A stretch of DNA of 64,000 nucleotides from assembly GCF_037392515.1 (NCBI RefSeq), contig NC_090280.1:60215504-60279503 (forward strand), read 5' to 3'. Positions 8,945 through 21,266 of the stretch are shown piece after piece (the stretch's first letter is position 1; the number at the start of each line of letters is the position of its first letter). This DNA comes from Haliotis asinina (lineage: Eukaryota > Mollusca > Gastropoda > Lepetellida > Haliotidae). A program made the translations under genes and the position numbers. The notes below the pieces were generated by a model, which was not told the DNA's origin, searched no databases, and saw only the letters and a list, made by a program, of their open reading frames with translations.

Positions 8945-9674
8945 TCTCTAATAATAGGGTTACCCTCGACTTTGATAGTCTAAAGCAGTTGGTTTCAGTG
9001 TAAATTGGTAGGCGTTGATAACAAACCTACAGGTCCGCTTGTGTTCAAAAGTGCTAGAAGGATGATAGTTGCAAATGTCATCTCTTCAAACCCGTTGTCA
9101 ACACTATCAACCCACTGCAGCATAGCTCTGAGTTATCAGTGTCAGTTACTTGCTATTAAAGATTACACTCATGTAATGTCCTATCTTCAAATCAAATGCC
9201 ACTGATACAAAAATGTTGCCCAAATATGACACTATCTGCCCTCTCCACCAATTCAACTATTTAGAAGACTACCCCAAACAAAACTTGCACCAGATATTCT
9301 ACATAGGTGTTTTAACTGAATTTTCCCATTACAGGTTCATATCCTTTCATATTAATGAACTTCATACAATTGCTAAGCTCCTGCTGAGAACAATACTCTA
9401 CCATACATGTGTTATTATGTCAAATGTATTTTGTTCACTATAGTATATACCTTTTTATGTTCAAGGAGAACAATTTTTATCATGGCATATATTGTATTGT
9501 GTTTTACAATGTGTATCCTTATTTTTGGGCAATACTTCCACATGTTCTCTTTTTGCCAATCATTGATTGATCAAAGGTTTATATTAAACGCGTATTGTGT
9601 TTGGTTGCACGCGAACAATTGTAGCATCCATGTCTTGCTTTTGAGGACAAAAGCTTCCCGCAGCGGAGGGATAT
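8945..9674 (+). other. Non-coding 3' region of the retrotransposon
   Basis: About 730 bases between the pol stop and the 3' LTR. Only short frames occur (up to about 90 codons), with no signal peptide, fusion motif or other feature of an envelope gene. The purine run GCGGAGGGA near 9663-9671 lies at the position of the polypurine tract that primes plus-strand synthesis, though it is short. Confidence 0.7.
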
Positions 9675-11013
9675 TGTCATAGTCTTAAAATCACCGTAAT
9701 TAGACCATAATTATGGTGATCATATTTCAATAATAACTTGCGTATTTACATCAATATTTTATTCAACTATCAGAAAACATTCAGACTTGTGGACCACGTG
9801 ACTGGCCGTCACACATAAGTAAGTTTGAATTATGCAACTCAGTCAAGCGGTCGCTACGCTATGGTTATGCCTCAGGCCATAGCATGCTGTGCATGGCCGG
9901 GTGCAACGTCATTGTAAATGGCTTATGTCCGTTGCGTAGTGATATGAATGATTTTAAGTGGTCAGTGCACTGCATGAAATAGACATAATTGCAATTAATA
10001 CACCAGATGTTGGATTACAGCTACAGTATTAGGTAACTTCATACTTTCACAGAAGGCCTGAGTCCCTATATATACTGAGTCCAGTAGCAGACACTTCACT
10101 CTGCTACAAATAAAGACTCAAGGGACTCAGCAGCCTTCTCTCTGTTTTTAAGGTAAGATTGTATTACTGCACTAGTTAAAGTCTTGAAGTTATATTGTGT
10201 GTACTCCACTTATGTGTACTACCTTTTTCATAGCCTTAACCGTACTTGTATATAGTTCAGTAGACAACAAGGCAACGTAGATGCCAATAGTGTGTTTATA
10301 TATGTAGATATTAGTCTGTTAGTTCAATTGTACATTGACTGTTGATATGCCAAGTGATAGACAGTCATTACACAGTATGAGTACGTGTACATTGTGGTAA
10401 ATACCCGCGGGTAACCTCACGTAAATACCGGCTCATGCGAATATTGGCTATGATACGTCTATCATACGGTTAAGCATTTACGGTATTGGAATAATACAGT
10501 ATGTAAAATACATGTATATGTAAATACATCAGTAACGCTAGAATGCCGTAAATGTAAGTGTCAGCAGTCCCTGTATGATATACATTAGCTAGAATAAGAC
10601 ATAATAAATCCCTGTCTAGTATAATACACAATTTACTTTGCAATTGCACAAACGTATTTGTTTAATAACCAGTAATGCGCCGTAACGCGCGATTCAGATA
10701 TTTGAACTCTACCAACTCAGTCGTACAGCTTTCGACCAAGTAACAGTACCTCTTTTATGTCGCTAATTTTATATTTGATTGTTAAACGTCTACTGTATCT
10801 ACCATGTATATTATTATTGTTTGAAATTTCTTTCTACATGTAATTACTGACTCTGCTACAAATAAAGACTCAAGGGACTCAGCAGCCTTCTCTCTGTTTT
10901 TAAGGTGATGGCCGAGTAGTCAGCTCTGCCAAGTTAATTCCCCCCAAATATCTTGTCGTCATTGTGACGTAGCCCAGGTCTGCATATACCACACAGACAA
11001 CCAAGCTACGTCA
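9675..11013 (+). repeat. 3' long terminal repeat
   Basis: Same length (1,339 bp) as the 5' LTR, and I found no difference on reading the two side by side. It holds TATA at 10067-10074, AATAAA at 10109-10114 and 10861-10866, and both 57-bp blocks. Transcripts of the element would be polyadenylated here. Confidence 0.93.
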
Positions 11014-11033
11014 AAGATAAAACTCTTACCTAT

Positions 11034-11730
<697 letters not shown>

Positions 11731-11990
11731 GAGTGAGTGAGTGATTTCCGTTTTACGCCGCACTCAGCAATATTCCAGCTATATGGCGGCGGTTTGTAAA
11801 TAATCGGGTCTGAACCAGACAATCCAGTGATCAACAACATGAGCATCGATATGCGCTATTGGGAACCGATGACGTGTCAGCCAAGTCAGACCGCCCGACC
11901 CTGTTAGTCGCCTTTTACGACAAGCATAGTCGTCTTATATGGCAAGCCTGTGTTGCTGAAGGCCTATCTATACCCTGGATCATCACAGGT
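11731..11990 (+). repeat. Dispersed gastropod repeat, copy 2 (longest copy)
   Basis: Starts with GAGTGAGTGAGTGATTTCCG, then TTTTACGCCGCACTCAGC, the ATATTCCAGCTATATGGCGG block, TAAATAATCGGGTC, a CCAGACAATCCAGTGATCAA block and GAGCATCGAT. It then extends into GTCGCCTTTTACGACAAGC and ends near ATACCCTGGATCATCAC. This is the most complete copy in the window and defines the family for the others. Confidence 0.85.
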
Positions 11991-12967
11991 CAGTGACGGT
12001 GTTAGTGTTTGGGCACACTTGGTCTTTCTCGTAAATTCAAAGTGATCACTGTTGCCCTCATGGCAAGGAAAGAAAATAAAGAGAGTGGTGCGATCTAGAT
12101 TGCTGCTGAAAGTGATATCTACATTTGGTATTCAATCAAAATTTTGAAACTTCTAGAATTCAAAACTTTGCTAGTACAACTATTTGTATACAGACAGTAA
12201 TATGATTCACTGTAAGAAGGTTGTTTCGCTGTTGGAGTTGGAACCGAGGCACCTTATTATAGTTACTCCACCTTATTCATCATAAAGCCACTTTAACATG
12301 TAAATATATCATATCACCATATTACAGCAGGTGCGCTCTCCTACAAGTGATCAAAGTACTGGTCAAGTCAAAACACATGACTAAAGGTAATCTGTCAGGA
12401 ATTATCTAAACACATTGCAAACAAGTACATGTTCTCTGCACTCGAAATTCTACTTATGTTATCTACATTCCAACTAGCCTCTCCGTGCATTTAGCCACTT
12501 AATTTGCATTTCCTGATTAGGGAAAAAACAACTTTCATTATTCTTATTATTAAGTGTTTGGAAATAGACTTGCTGCTTGTAATCTCTTTATTGTCAGATC
12601 ACTTGGACATATCTTAATTCATTTGCTATACATCTCATTAGTAAGCATGTTGAGATTCCCCAAGATCTCCAATAGCCTCTCCCAAACAGATTCTACAGGT
12701 CAGTGATTCCACAGCTCATACTGGCCCACTCATGCGTGGATAGACTTTGTATAGAGTAGCAAAGTACCAGTGAAAACTAGCCGCCAATCTGATGCATTTG
12801 TATGAATGTTACTTAGACAGCGGTCATGTTCGGAGCAGCGGTCATCTGACCCCTTACTCCCTTTCCTGGCCAAATCTTCTTGTATCGAAACAAGCCCAAA
12901 AACGTCTCCCTGCTGTTACGGAAGGGGACGAGTGGTGACTAATGACCTGACGGATATTCAGGTGACC
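11991..12967. other. No recognisable gene
   Basis: AT-rich sequence with no convincing coding frame or repeat structure that I could identify. Confidence 0.5.
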
Positions 12968-13145
12968 GGACAAAATTCACCCCCAAATTGCCACCCCGGA
13001 TTAAATCCACCTCTTCTTAATAGAAAATTGGACAAACCCACTATTCTCAAATTGTTGCAGTGTGCCCTGATCTTTGATCAGGATGGTTTTCTCAAGCACT
13101 GCAAACATTGCTGGATTTTGTTGCAATTTTTGGGTGGATTTTGTC
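12968..13145. repeat. Short foldback (inverted-repeat) element
   Basis: The left arm starting GGACAAAATTCACCCC (12968) is the imperfect reverse complement of the right arm ending GGGTGGATTTTGTCC (13145), over about 26 bases with about 20 matches. This suggests a MITE-like hairpin. No target-site duplication was recognised. Confidence 0.45.
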
Positions 13146-13400
13146 CTGGATTCGTGTTTTCCTGTCGTTGTTTTCATAAATGTCTTCTAATCGATCCTAT
13201 CATGTATACCCAATCCTTTACACTGTATAAACATTCTGTACGTCCTTTGCATATTCATATTACTTAATCTCTTTGCTCTCATATGAACCAGTGATACTCT
13301 ACCTCTATATAGGCTCCCTGTATAAACACATCTCAATCTGTAATGCTATCTCACTTGCTTCCTGTATGTACTATACAATTTGGTTGTATCATATTTCGTC

Positions 13401-13452
13401 TTTCAACTGAAAAAGGGACAAGAAATATCCAGAAACGCCGTGTTGTAAAATT
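13401..13452 (+). ncRNA. Degenerate hammerhead-ribozyme-like motif, copy 1
   Basis: TTTCAA, then CTGAAAA (core CUGANGA with changes), a stem GGA...TCC (13416-13418 with 13428-13430), and GAAAC (13432-13436). Next come a two-base-pair helix AC...GT and TTGTAAA, which partly pairs with TTTCAA. The spacing and loop sequence (CAAGAAATA) match the better preserved motif at 53,127, where the same stem is GGGC...GCCC, a compensatory difference. It is probably inactive, since the core is mutated and the base before the expected cleavage site is G. Confidence 0.45.
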
Positions 13453-13585
13453 ATGAAGTTCCAAACCCATACCGTACGTTGTTGTGTACAACATTGATTG
13501 GGTGATAAATGCTCTATGAAGCATGTGTTATGGCAGGGAGCAGAGTGTTGCAGAATATCCCTGGTTATAACTTTGTGCTGGGTCA

Positions 13586-13872
13586 CAGCGAAAACAGACT
13601 GGCCCCCGGCCTCTGTTGAGCTGTCAGCCTGGTACCTTGGGTATTCTGCGCTTGCGCTACATTGCCTTTGGTGTAATGAGTAAGCCGCCAGGGGACCAGG
13701 TCGTCGAGAAAAACCAGTCTTGTCTGAAAATAGCTTTTGCCGCGCTCGCAACAGAAAATTTGGTTGTCGCTGTTTCACTGCTTCCCTTAGACGCCGAGAG
13801 TGGTGGTACTAGATCTAGAACGTCAGTAAATGCAGGAGAGGTAAGTCTTCAGCTCTTAAATTTTAACAATTA
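13586..13872 (+). repeat. Repeat unit R1, copy 1 (with short open frame)
   Basis: Homologous to 53,336-53,600: both start AGACTGGCCCCC, contain GTCAGCCTGGT, TATTCTGCGCT, GGGACCAGGT and AACCAGTCTT, and end beside a GTAAGT splice-donor-like sequence. In both, an ATG (13676 here) opens a frame that runs to that donor, but a small deletion relative to the other copy changes the frame, so conservation of a protein is not supported. The unit follows a hammerhead-like motif in both places, about 150 bases upstream. Possibly the 5' region of a retroelement; unassigned. Confidence 0.6.
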
Positions 13873-15873
13873 GGAAGAAGATATGTAGAGTCACGTAATG
13901 ATTTGACTTGAACTAAGTTGAAGCCAGGGTATGAATCATTAAAGTGGAGACCTATTTTGTACGGGAACGGGCTGAAAAGGACACACGAAAAATGGCTACA
14001 CTGACAAGAGGCCACAGGAACCCGATATCACACTGTAAGTTAAACATTGCACATATATCCATACGCACGGCGTATACATTAATAGAGTAAAGGAGCAGCA
14101 GCTGCCATATTGGATTTCCGTGCCTACATCAACTCGTTCCGATTTCAGCCTGAAATGTACGCTAAGAATTCGGTGACATTCGAAACAATGCACACGAACC
14201 TCTCAATTATACATTTCCCCACACACCCTACCTGATTTCCACGACATAACATCCATTTTAATAACTTTAATAGTCCTCAAACTTGAAAATCAAACCAAAA
14301 CACCTCTGGGGTGAACGTTATCCGCACTCACAGCCTCTCGCGCGATCTCATTGGTCTGCTGAGAGTAAGTAATTTTTCCAGAACAAGTTCATTACATTCG
14401 CGCAAAATTTAAAATTGTTATTTGGTTGAAGCCTGATCGGGTGTCAAATTCATTGCTCATCCAAGACTTTTCACTCTCAAACCGTGCCAACTTGTTTACC
14501 AATACCATAAATACTTCCATTCAGCGACCATACACACCTTTTAAAAAAACGTGTTTTATTTTTTACATAGTTTTTATTCAAGATATAGTTACAACTGTCG
14601 CAAGAATTAAAAGAACATTTTAATGCCTATAAATACCCCAAGGAGGACTCTATTCAAAGAATCTGCAACCTCTACAGGTTTGTTTGAATTTACATACCTT
14701 CAAAAAAGGTCACTTTATCGCCATATAGTTGAACTTGATGTATTTATAGATTATTTTCTTGATGTTGGGTTGAGCCAAAACTTCCATGGAGACAATTTTG
14801 AAGATAAAGGCACACTGAAATTTTTGGATGTATAAATGTTAATGGCTTTAATTAATTAGCAGAATATGCCAAACCAGAAATAATATGCCTACTATTACTT
14901 TGCATGCTTGTAAATAAAGTATGACCATGAGTCAACATGTGCTTAAAAAATGGTGTGGTTTGCCTCATATCCAATGGTCAATAACATTTATGAACAGCAT
15001 TGATTTTCAACCAGTTGTTAATATTCAGTAGTCAAAAAAACCCAACAAACCAACCCACCAGTTCTGATGCATTATAGAATATCATGAAGGTATCGTTATT
15101 TTGTTTTCGGGATAGGAATGTCAACACTTCTTGTGAAGATAACAAAATGTACTTACCATGTTTATCACTGTGTCAAACATAAGACAACCAAGGCAAACTA
15201 GAAATTAATGAAGACTTGTTTTTATGATAATAAAGGAAATTAGAAAATAAACTTATAGGTTGCCTAAGATAGCGAATTCACAATTGATAGAGCCATATTA
15301 ACATTATGTTCTCAGATGGGTAAGTACATATTTAAACTATACTGAGATGGCATGATGTAAACTATTACATTACTTGCTGTCTATTTTGCACAGTCAAAGT
15401 AAACTTAGGAGGTGCGTGTGTGCGGTTATATCTATATTACTTTTTGTGATCATAAGCATATTTAATGCAGCTGTCTCTCACAATGCCTAACAATGTTCGT
15501 CTCTTAGGTTTTTGAAAATAATTGTGATTCTGGGTTGGGATCCTGTAGGTTGGAATCATAGATTCGATCTATGCTATAGGCTGTAAACATCTGGATCCAG
15601 CAGACAAAGGGTTTTCTTCCTACATCAAGTTCACACACGTACCCTGTGATGTTATGATAGTACTGTTCCAAACACACTCACTGCATCAAGTCTCCCATCA
15701 TGTAGAGCTTGACTGTTACCTGAAGTTGCCTAAAACAAGAAAAAAGAACATTGTAAGATGGGTGTTCACTAGACACAATATTTACGTCGACTTAAATTCA
15801 TAACAATAACAAGAATACATATTAACTTGTAAATTTACATTGCGCCAAGCTGACATCATAGTATTGATTTGGC
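13873..15873. other. No recognisable gene (2 kb)
   Basis: Low-complexity AT-rich DNA with scattered short frames (none above about 70 codons) and no motif I recognise. An 8-bp inverted pair TGCGCCAA/TTGGCGCA lies at 15841-15876, just outside the next foldback element. Confidence 0.5.
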
Positions 15874-16502
15874 GCAGTCTGAGTAAACTTTTCCTCAGTA
15901 CTTTTCGGTACACTCCACTTGTGAGTCTAACAAAACCTTATGGGAGGTTGCGTGAGGTAGCCTTTGAGATTGACCAATAAGAACACAGCTTCCCAAATCG
16001 CGACGGTGGACATTCGCACATACCTTTTGAACTTTTTACCTCGAAGAGGTTTGCACCTGAACGATTCCTAATGCTATTTAGCGTACGTTCGCTTCCGGGT
16101 GATGCACACAGTATACGTGCAACCATGACAACGGTGAGTAAGCAGTTGCTGAAAATAGTGTTTTTGGCAATATTCAAGGATGTCATCTTGCGGAAATATT
16201 AGCTACTGGTAACCATGTCAACAGAAACCCCAAAGCATATATACTGCAGGTCAAATAACTGTGTTATATGCAGATTTTTGTATGTGGAGAGATCTGTGTC
16301 AGTGACCTGAATATTTTGAAAGTCCCTCCGATCCCTAAATAGTAGCCGTTGTCTGATTGGTTAAATCTATTGAACCGCCTCGCGTTTGATTGGACAGTCA
16401 TTGGTCGCTCAAAGGTTACCTGACATGACCTTCTACTAGGTTTTGTTAGACTCAGTGGTGGAGTGTAACGAAATACACTGAGACTAAATTTACATGGACT
16501 GC
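15874..16502. mobile_element. Foldback/MITE-like element with long inverted repeats
   Basis: Left arm from GCAGTCTGAGTAAAC (15874) and the reverse complement of the right arm (ending GGACTGC at 16502) align over about 120 bases. Shared blocks include TTACACTCCAC (TACACTCCAC on the left), GAGTCTAACAAAACCT, GGTAACCTTTGAG (GGTAGCCTTTGAG on the left) and GACCAAT. The centre is about 390 bases. The short minus-strand frames inside it match nothing I know. No clear target-site duplication was found, so the class is uncertain. Confidence 0.7.
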
Positions 16503-18498
16503 TATTTTGCAAATGCTGAGTTCAATATTACATTCTTTTGAGGTGGTTAAGGGATGATTGCAACAACACATATTCTTCGTAGGTCACAGTGTAATGACGA
16601 CCAAGTTACTCATTAATAGTTGTAAAGAAATATCATGTCCTAGTGAAGCAGACGACTCTCAGCTCCATGCAGTGCTGGACCACAAACTATTTGTTTGTTA
16701 TTATCTGTTATACAGTACTGTAACATTCATAGCATTTTTTTAGCATTTCAAGAAAACATACTTTGCATTATTTTGGAACTTAGATCTGGTTTTGTCTGCT
16801 TGTATGTGAGTGAATAGACCAACTGTTACAGACAGATACTAGAGTTACCCCCTTCACACAGGTAACAGTGACTTCTCAACATAGGTCAAAGTCATTTTCA
16901 ACACAATGCATGTGTATTTTTATGGTTTTTTTCACATGAAACATTTTTATATAATGCTAGATCCTCACATTATACATCAGCAAGCAACTTTTCACATTTG
17001 TCAGGGGTCACTACTCAATATGTCCATACCTAAAAGTCAAAATGCTCAAAATGAACGTGTCTACAGGTCAACTCAAAGATGTATGTATGTATGTATGTCT
17101 TTGGATCTACTTTAGGCCTCATTGCTAAACATTTCTCACATCTAAGCAGTGAATAGCGTCCTTTTCAAAAACTTTCCAGCTTCCAAGAACCTCTGCACCT
17201 TTATCATGTGAGATTTGCCAGTCATCTCAGAAGGCTATAGTTGTAAATATGAAGGTTAATCAGCTGAAGTTTCTTTGATCAAATATTGTTAGTGAGATGA
17301 AACTGTCAAGGTAAAATTGTGATTGTCAAATTGTGTTTATAATTTGAAGAGTAAATACAGCACAAGTATTGATAAGAAATAACTTTGTCAGATGAATACA
17401 ACAAGAAATACATAAGCATACACTTTCACACCTTTTGAACTGGAGTCCACCAACTATCACCCCTTAAGGTCATCACACACAACAAACAATTCACACACTA
17501 CACACAAATCACACAATTCACTATCACCGTTTCCCTCTAAAAGGTACCACTGAGACAATAATACCACTGCGACAATAATAGTACACTAACACACTACCTC
17601 ATGCAGTACATCCAGGGTATTGGAGTAATATTAGGGTTCAAATTAGTATTCATTCCTTCTATTAGAATTTGCCCGAAAGACTGAAACGTTATTTCTTATC
17701 ATCATCCTGGAGAAGATCATTTAAGTGCATAAATTGTAGGTAGGTTTTAAAGGTGCTATCCCAATTTTGGTCAGGTGCACAAGAGTGAGTAATTAATAGC
17801 TAATAATGTGAGCTATTTACTGCTAACATGTTTGAAATGCTATTTACTGTCTTCAGCACGTGGGAAATCTTGAAATTGCATAAACTGTAGATGTTTAAGG
17901 CATTGTCCCATTTCTGGTCACAGGCATGTGTCTAATAGTAAAAGTTGAAAATGTTTGAAAATTAGAACTTTTGACCCAGTACAGTCAGAAACTGCTCATA
18001 AGTTTGAAATGCTGTTTACTATCATTACATACTTATATTATGTACTATATAAATATCATATGATAATAACAGTAATAGTAGTTTGAAATGTTATTTGGTA
18101 TCCTCAGCCCAGAGGAACTCTTCATCAGTTAATGTATGCCTGTTGTTACTGAAACTCCTAACATGGTAACTTTGAAATGTAATGAAGATATGACATCCAC
18201 AAAACTTTAAAAGTCATTTTGTCAGTCAGTGCTCCATTTTCTGCATTTCGTTTACAAAGAAAGAATAAACTTCTGTTTTGATCTTTTAACCACTACACAT
18301 GAAAGACGTGTGGTTAGTCTTAAAGGAGCACTGATGTGGAGCAATTTCCATGGACTGGTTTAAACTTTTGTTATTGTTTTTCTCCCGTGAGTACCCTGAT
18401 GATATCCCAGAAGTCGTGACTGTTTCGTGACTTCTGCTGCGCAGTCTGTATGTGCAATTGAGAGTTTAATCATAGACATATTATGATACGGGTTTTGG
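16503..18498. other. No recognisable gene (2 kb)
   Basis: AT-rich sequence with a short (ATGT)n run at 17080-17098. No coding frame is supportable. Several passages look like diverged internal duplications (for example repeated TTTGAAATGCTATTTACT-like phrases around 17.83-18.1 kb). Confidence 0.5.
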
Positions 18499-18650
18499 GT
18501 CCACGTGGTGGCTGAGTGGGCTAGGTGGCTGACTTTGTGTGCTGGCGAATAGGTGTCTGACTCTGAGGGTGCGGGTTCGAATCCCGGATGGGACTCAACC
18601 AAAAAAGCATGTTGCATTTGACCACTTTCTAAAAGGCATCATGTTATCAT
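18499..18650 (+). repeat. tRNA-derived SINE, copy 1
   Basis: Contains an A-box-like TGGCTGAGTGGGCT (about 18509) and a perfect B-box GGTTCGAATCC (18574-18584), the internal RNA polymerase III promoter of tRNA-derived SINEs. They are followed by CCGGATGGGACTCAACC and a tail reading GTTGCATTTGACCACTTTC. Copies are at 55.06-55.56 kb (minus, dimer) and 57.36-57.64 kb (plus). The A- to B-box spacing and weak acceptor stem argue against a functional tRNA. Confidence 0.75.
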
Positions 18651-20409
18651 AAACTTGAAAAAATAAAAAGGTTGTGGCTCGTTAAAGGATACGAAATGGG
18701 TCTGCCCTATAATAGCCAATGAAATGTTGAATATACAGAGTGACTTGTGACCTACTGGAATAACCAGGCAGAGGGGAGTGCTCTTAATCCTATTAATCCT
18801 ATCTTAAGTGGCATTAATCGTGCTGGCACATTTACTGTATGCTTGGGCTAGTTTTATCCAAGCCTGTTTTGATGTGTCAATTATAATAGCTTGGATTACA
18901 ATAGATGTGCTTCACATGGCTTAATGACCCTATTTAAAAATGTTTTCACACTGTTGTACTAATGATAAAATTTCTTCAAAGAAGCACATTAAACTGTCTA
19001 GATTCAGCTTTTGTCTTAATGAACGGTTTGTCCAACAGTGGTATTTTGAATATCTCAGGCTAAGATTTATGTACAAACATCTTTAAACAATGCACCTGTA
19101 ATTTTAAACCCTTGTGGAGTTGTAGATCTATGAAATTAGTTCTTGCTTTAAGCTGGTGTCTTCCTCTAAGCTACTAGTGATCATGATGAAATTAATATGG
19201 TATGTGTATATTTTCTTAATGTCTGAATCCTAATGTATAATGCTTGTAGTGGTAATAAATGAATTTTTGTATAAATTATTATTCCAGGATAGACAGATTA
19301 ATTAAGGTGACTTCATTACAAATGTATTATGAAAACAAATGAAACACTTTGAAGGATCTGCCAGTGGTAGAAATGGTAAAAAACTATTAGGATGGAAAAA
19401 TATTGAAACCAATGTATGTTTCTATATTTTGTCTCATAACCCTAATAGGTTTATTGTCATATTTGTTTGATTTTGAAAATTAATATAAGAACACACGGAC
19501 TGCTTATACTTACAGTAAATTTCTAACAGGACATTAACATTTAAACATTGTATAGACTGCCAATAGAGATCCCATTTCACACACATACGCAATCTAGTGT
19601 GTGGTTTCTGTCATATAGATTCTGCTGAATGCTACAACAAATAAATTAAAACAAAATGTAAATAATGAATGTAAAACAGACCAATTTTAATAGCAACAAT
19701 GTCAGGTTACTACCTTGTTCAGGAATATATCCATTAATATCCACATAAAAGAACGATATTCCATTCATCTGAAGTTGGAAAATAATCCTGCTCTGTGTCG
19801 TGTCTTACAATAGTCTAATTTGCGAAAAAGTAACATATTGTTTCACGTCTTTCACATTGGTGAAAACCTGATAAATCTCTCATTGGTCACCCAAGATAGC
19901 ACACCTGGCAACTAATTGTATGACGTCCGCCATTCTAAGTAATTAAGTTAACCAATAATGAGCAATCAGTCAACGTAATGGTGGTTAATTCTTTGAAGGG
20001 AGGATGATGTTTTTACACTCGCACTTTACGACAGGGTGTAGTCAGTATAGATTGGTACCTCTACACACACTGCCTTTTGACAGATCCGCTGTAGAAGATA
20101 AAAGTAATTAATCAATCAGTGTGTTATGGGTTAATCCTTTGATCAATGTTTGTTTTGTAACTCATGTTGTTATTTCAAACTGGCTATGCATTTGCTTGGA
20201 TTTTTAAAGAATGTTGAAATGTATGTCATTTTATGACTTTGTTTAAACAGACATGTATAGAGTTAAACATTCAGTCTTGGTATGGGAAAATAGAAGCATC
20301 TTCACCGACGTACAAAATCAAAGTGACTTTTCCCTGGTAGTAAAATATGTATTTTATTGATGGACAATAGGATTTTGCATAACATTGCTTATAACATAAT
20401 AATTTCACT
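18651..20409. other. No recognisable gene (1.8 kb)
   Basis: AT-rich DNA with no supportable frame. The stretch CCTTTGATCAATGTTTG near 20,137 matches one near 713. Confidence 0.5.
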
Positions 20410-20489
20410 CTTGGAAGCGAGGTGGGGGTCGATATAATATTACTTAAGATAGTATTGGCACTTTTTTCGACCACAACCTCGCGTCCAAG
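20410..20489. repeat. Short inverted repeat (hairpin)
   Basis: Arms 20410-20432 (CTTGGAAGCGAGGTGGGGGT, then CGA) and 20467-20489 pair at 20 of 23 positions around a 34-base centre. The function is unknown; it may belong to the same foldback complex as the THAP-bearing inverted repeats just downstream. Confidence 0.55.
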
Positions 20490-20671
20490 GAAGAAAGCTT
20501 TATATTCATGTAAAATCCTTTTGGTCAGCAATGTGTAGTAAGCAGTCCTTATTTTATAAATTGAACTCCATTATCTGTCCTGGAAGCGTGGAAGGGGCGA
20601 ACCATCTGATTTAGTATATACCACTGGCTCCCACAACACTCGCTTCGCACACACAAACAAGCACAAACTAC

Positions 20672-20752
20672 GGGTTCGGGTGGAAATCTGTGCATAGTGA
20701 CACCATCACCCGACCCCAAGGAGCAATTGACGGCAACACAACAATTCGGCAT
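20672..20752 (-). CDS. THAP-domain first exon (partial)
   Basis: Minus strand from ATG at 20752: 27 residues beginning MPNCCVAVNC and ending GVTMHRFPPEP. This is the start of a THAP zinc-coordinating DNA-binding domain (C2CH; first two ligands in the CX2-4C arrangement, then the HRFP block). THAP domains occur in host regulators and in P-element-type transposases. A GT dinucleotide (20671-20670) follows the last codon in a position where THAP exon 1 often ends, so this may be a spliced exon. The remaining domain (W, AVPTF, second Cys/His pair) was not found nearby. The piece lies in one arm of a long inverted repeat, so it may be carried by a transposon and may not be expressed. Confidence 0.5.
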
Positions 20753-20863
20753 GTCTTTGGTGACGTCGAGAAATCAGCAGAATGACGAGCTTCCTACACA
20801 TTTTCTTAACAACTAACTGAAAATTGTTCCTTCTGTGATGTCACTGCAGGGCTCTGGTGACAG
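20697..20863 (+). repeat. Long inverted repeat, left arm
   Basis: From GTGACACCATCACC to GGTGACAG. It pairs with 21089-21266 on the opposite strand over nearly its whole length at roughly 70-75% by eye, with a 225-base centre. The arm includes most of the THAP-coding segment. Confidence 0.7.
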
Positions 20864-21088
20864 AGTTACGTAACCTGTCTGTGGTTTCGTTTGCAGGCGA
20901 GAGAGAAGCAGACAGCATTTTAGCAACTTTTAAGCGCTTGGTATTAATTAACCACAAGTTTTTTTTAAAAAAAAGAATGGTGTTCTGTTTACGACTAACC
21001 AGAAATCTTTCATATGCAGTGATAAAAAGAGTACCAAAAAATTGAGTTTAGTTGTTCTTTAAGAACTTCTAATTACAGGCTTGCATTT

Positions 21089-21266
21089 CTGTCACCAGAG
21101 TTATGCAGCAAACCGGAAATGACATTACACGAGGAAGGATTTTCAGTTAGTTGAATACAAAAGGTGTACCAAGCTTGTCGTTTTATTGATTTCTTGGTGT
21201 TAATGAAAACATACCGAATCATTGCTTTGCCGCCAATTGCTCCTAGGTGTTGGGTGATGGTGTCAC
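21089..21266 (-). repeat. Long inverted repeat, right arm, with decayed THAP start
   Basis: Inverted counterpart of 20697-20863. On the plus strand near 21218-21270 it carries the equivalent of the THAP start (CAATTGCTCCTAGG, then GGTGATGGTGTCACC), but an in-frame TAG replaces a codon and the HRFP motif is lost. It is a pseudo-copy. Confidence 0.6.

Larger units (their letters stand above)
2012..11013 (+). mobile_element. Complete Ty3/gypsy LTR retrotransposon with chromodomain
   Basis: A 9.0-kb element bounded by two 1,339-bp direct repeats starting TG and ending CA. AAGA lies immediately outside both ends (2008-2011 and 11014-11017), giving a 4-bp target-site duplication (5 bp if one shared A is counted). 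The order is LTR, gag, in-frame UAG, pol (protease-RT-RNase H-integrase-chromodomain), non-coding 3' region, LTR; that domain order identifies Ty3/gypsy rather than copia or BEL. No envelope-like frame is seen. The LTRs showed no difference by eye and both coding regions are open end to end, so the insertion is recent and may be competent to move. It landed just past the 3' tail of an older Penelope-like element. Confidence 0.93.

Noticed and set aside
8945..9674. Envelope gene in the LTR element
   Set aside because: Frames are under about 90 codons with no signal peptide, fusion or transmembrane pattern typical of env.
12806..13267. 153-codon open frame
   Set aside because: It spans a short inverted repeat (12,968-13,145), has no motif, signal or codon pattern, and no neighbour supports it.
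18499..18600. A genuine tRNA gene
   Set aside because: A and B boxes are good, but the acceptor stem pairs poorly, the spacing is too long, and copies with the same flanks occur at 55 and 57 kb, which fits a SINE.
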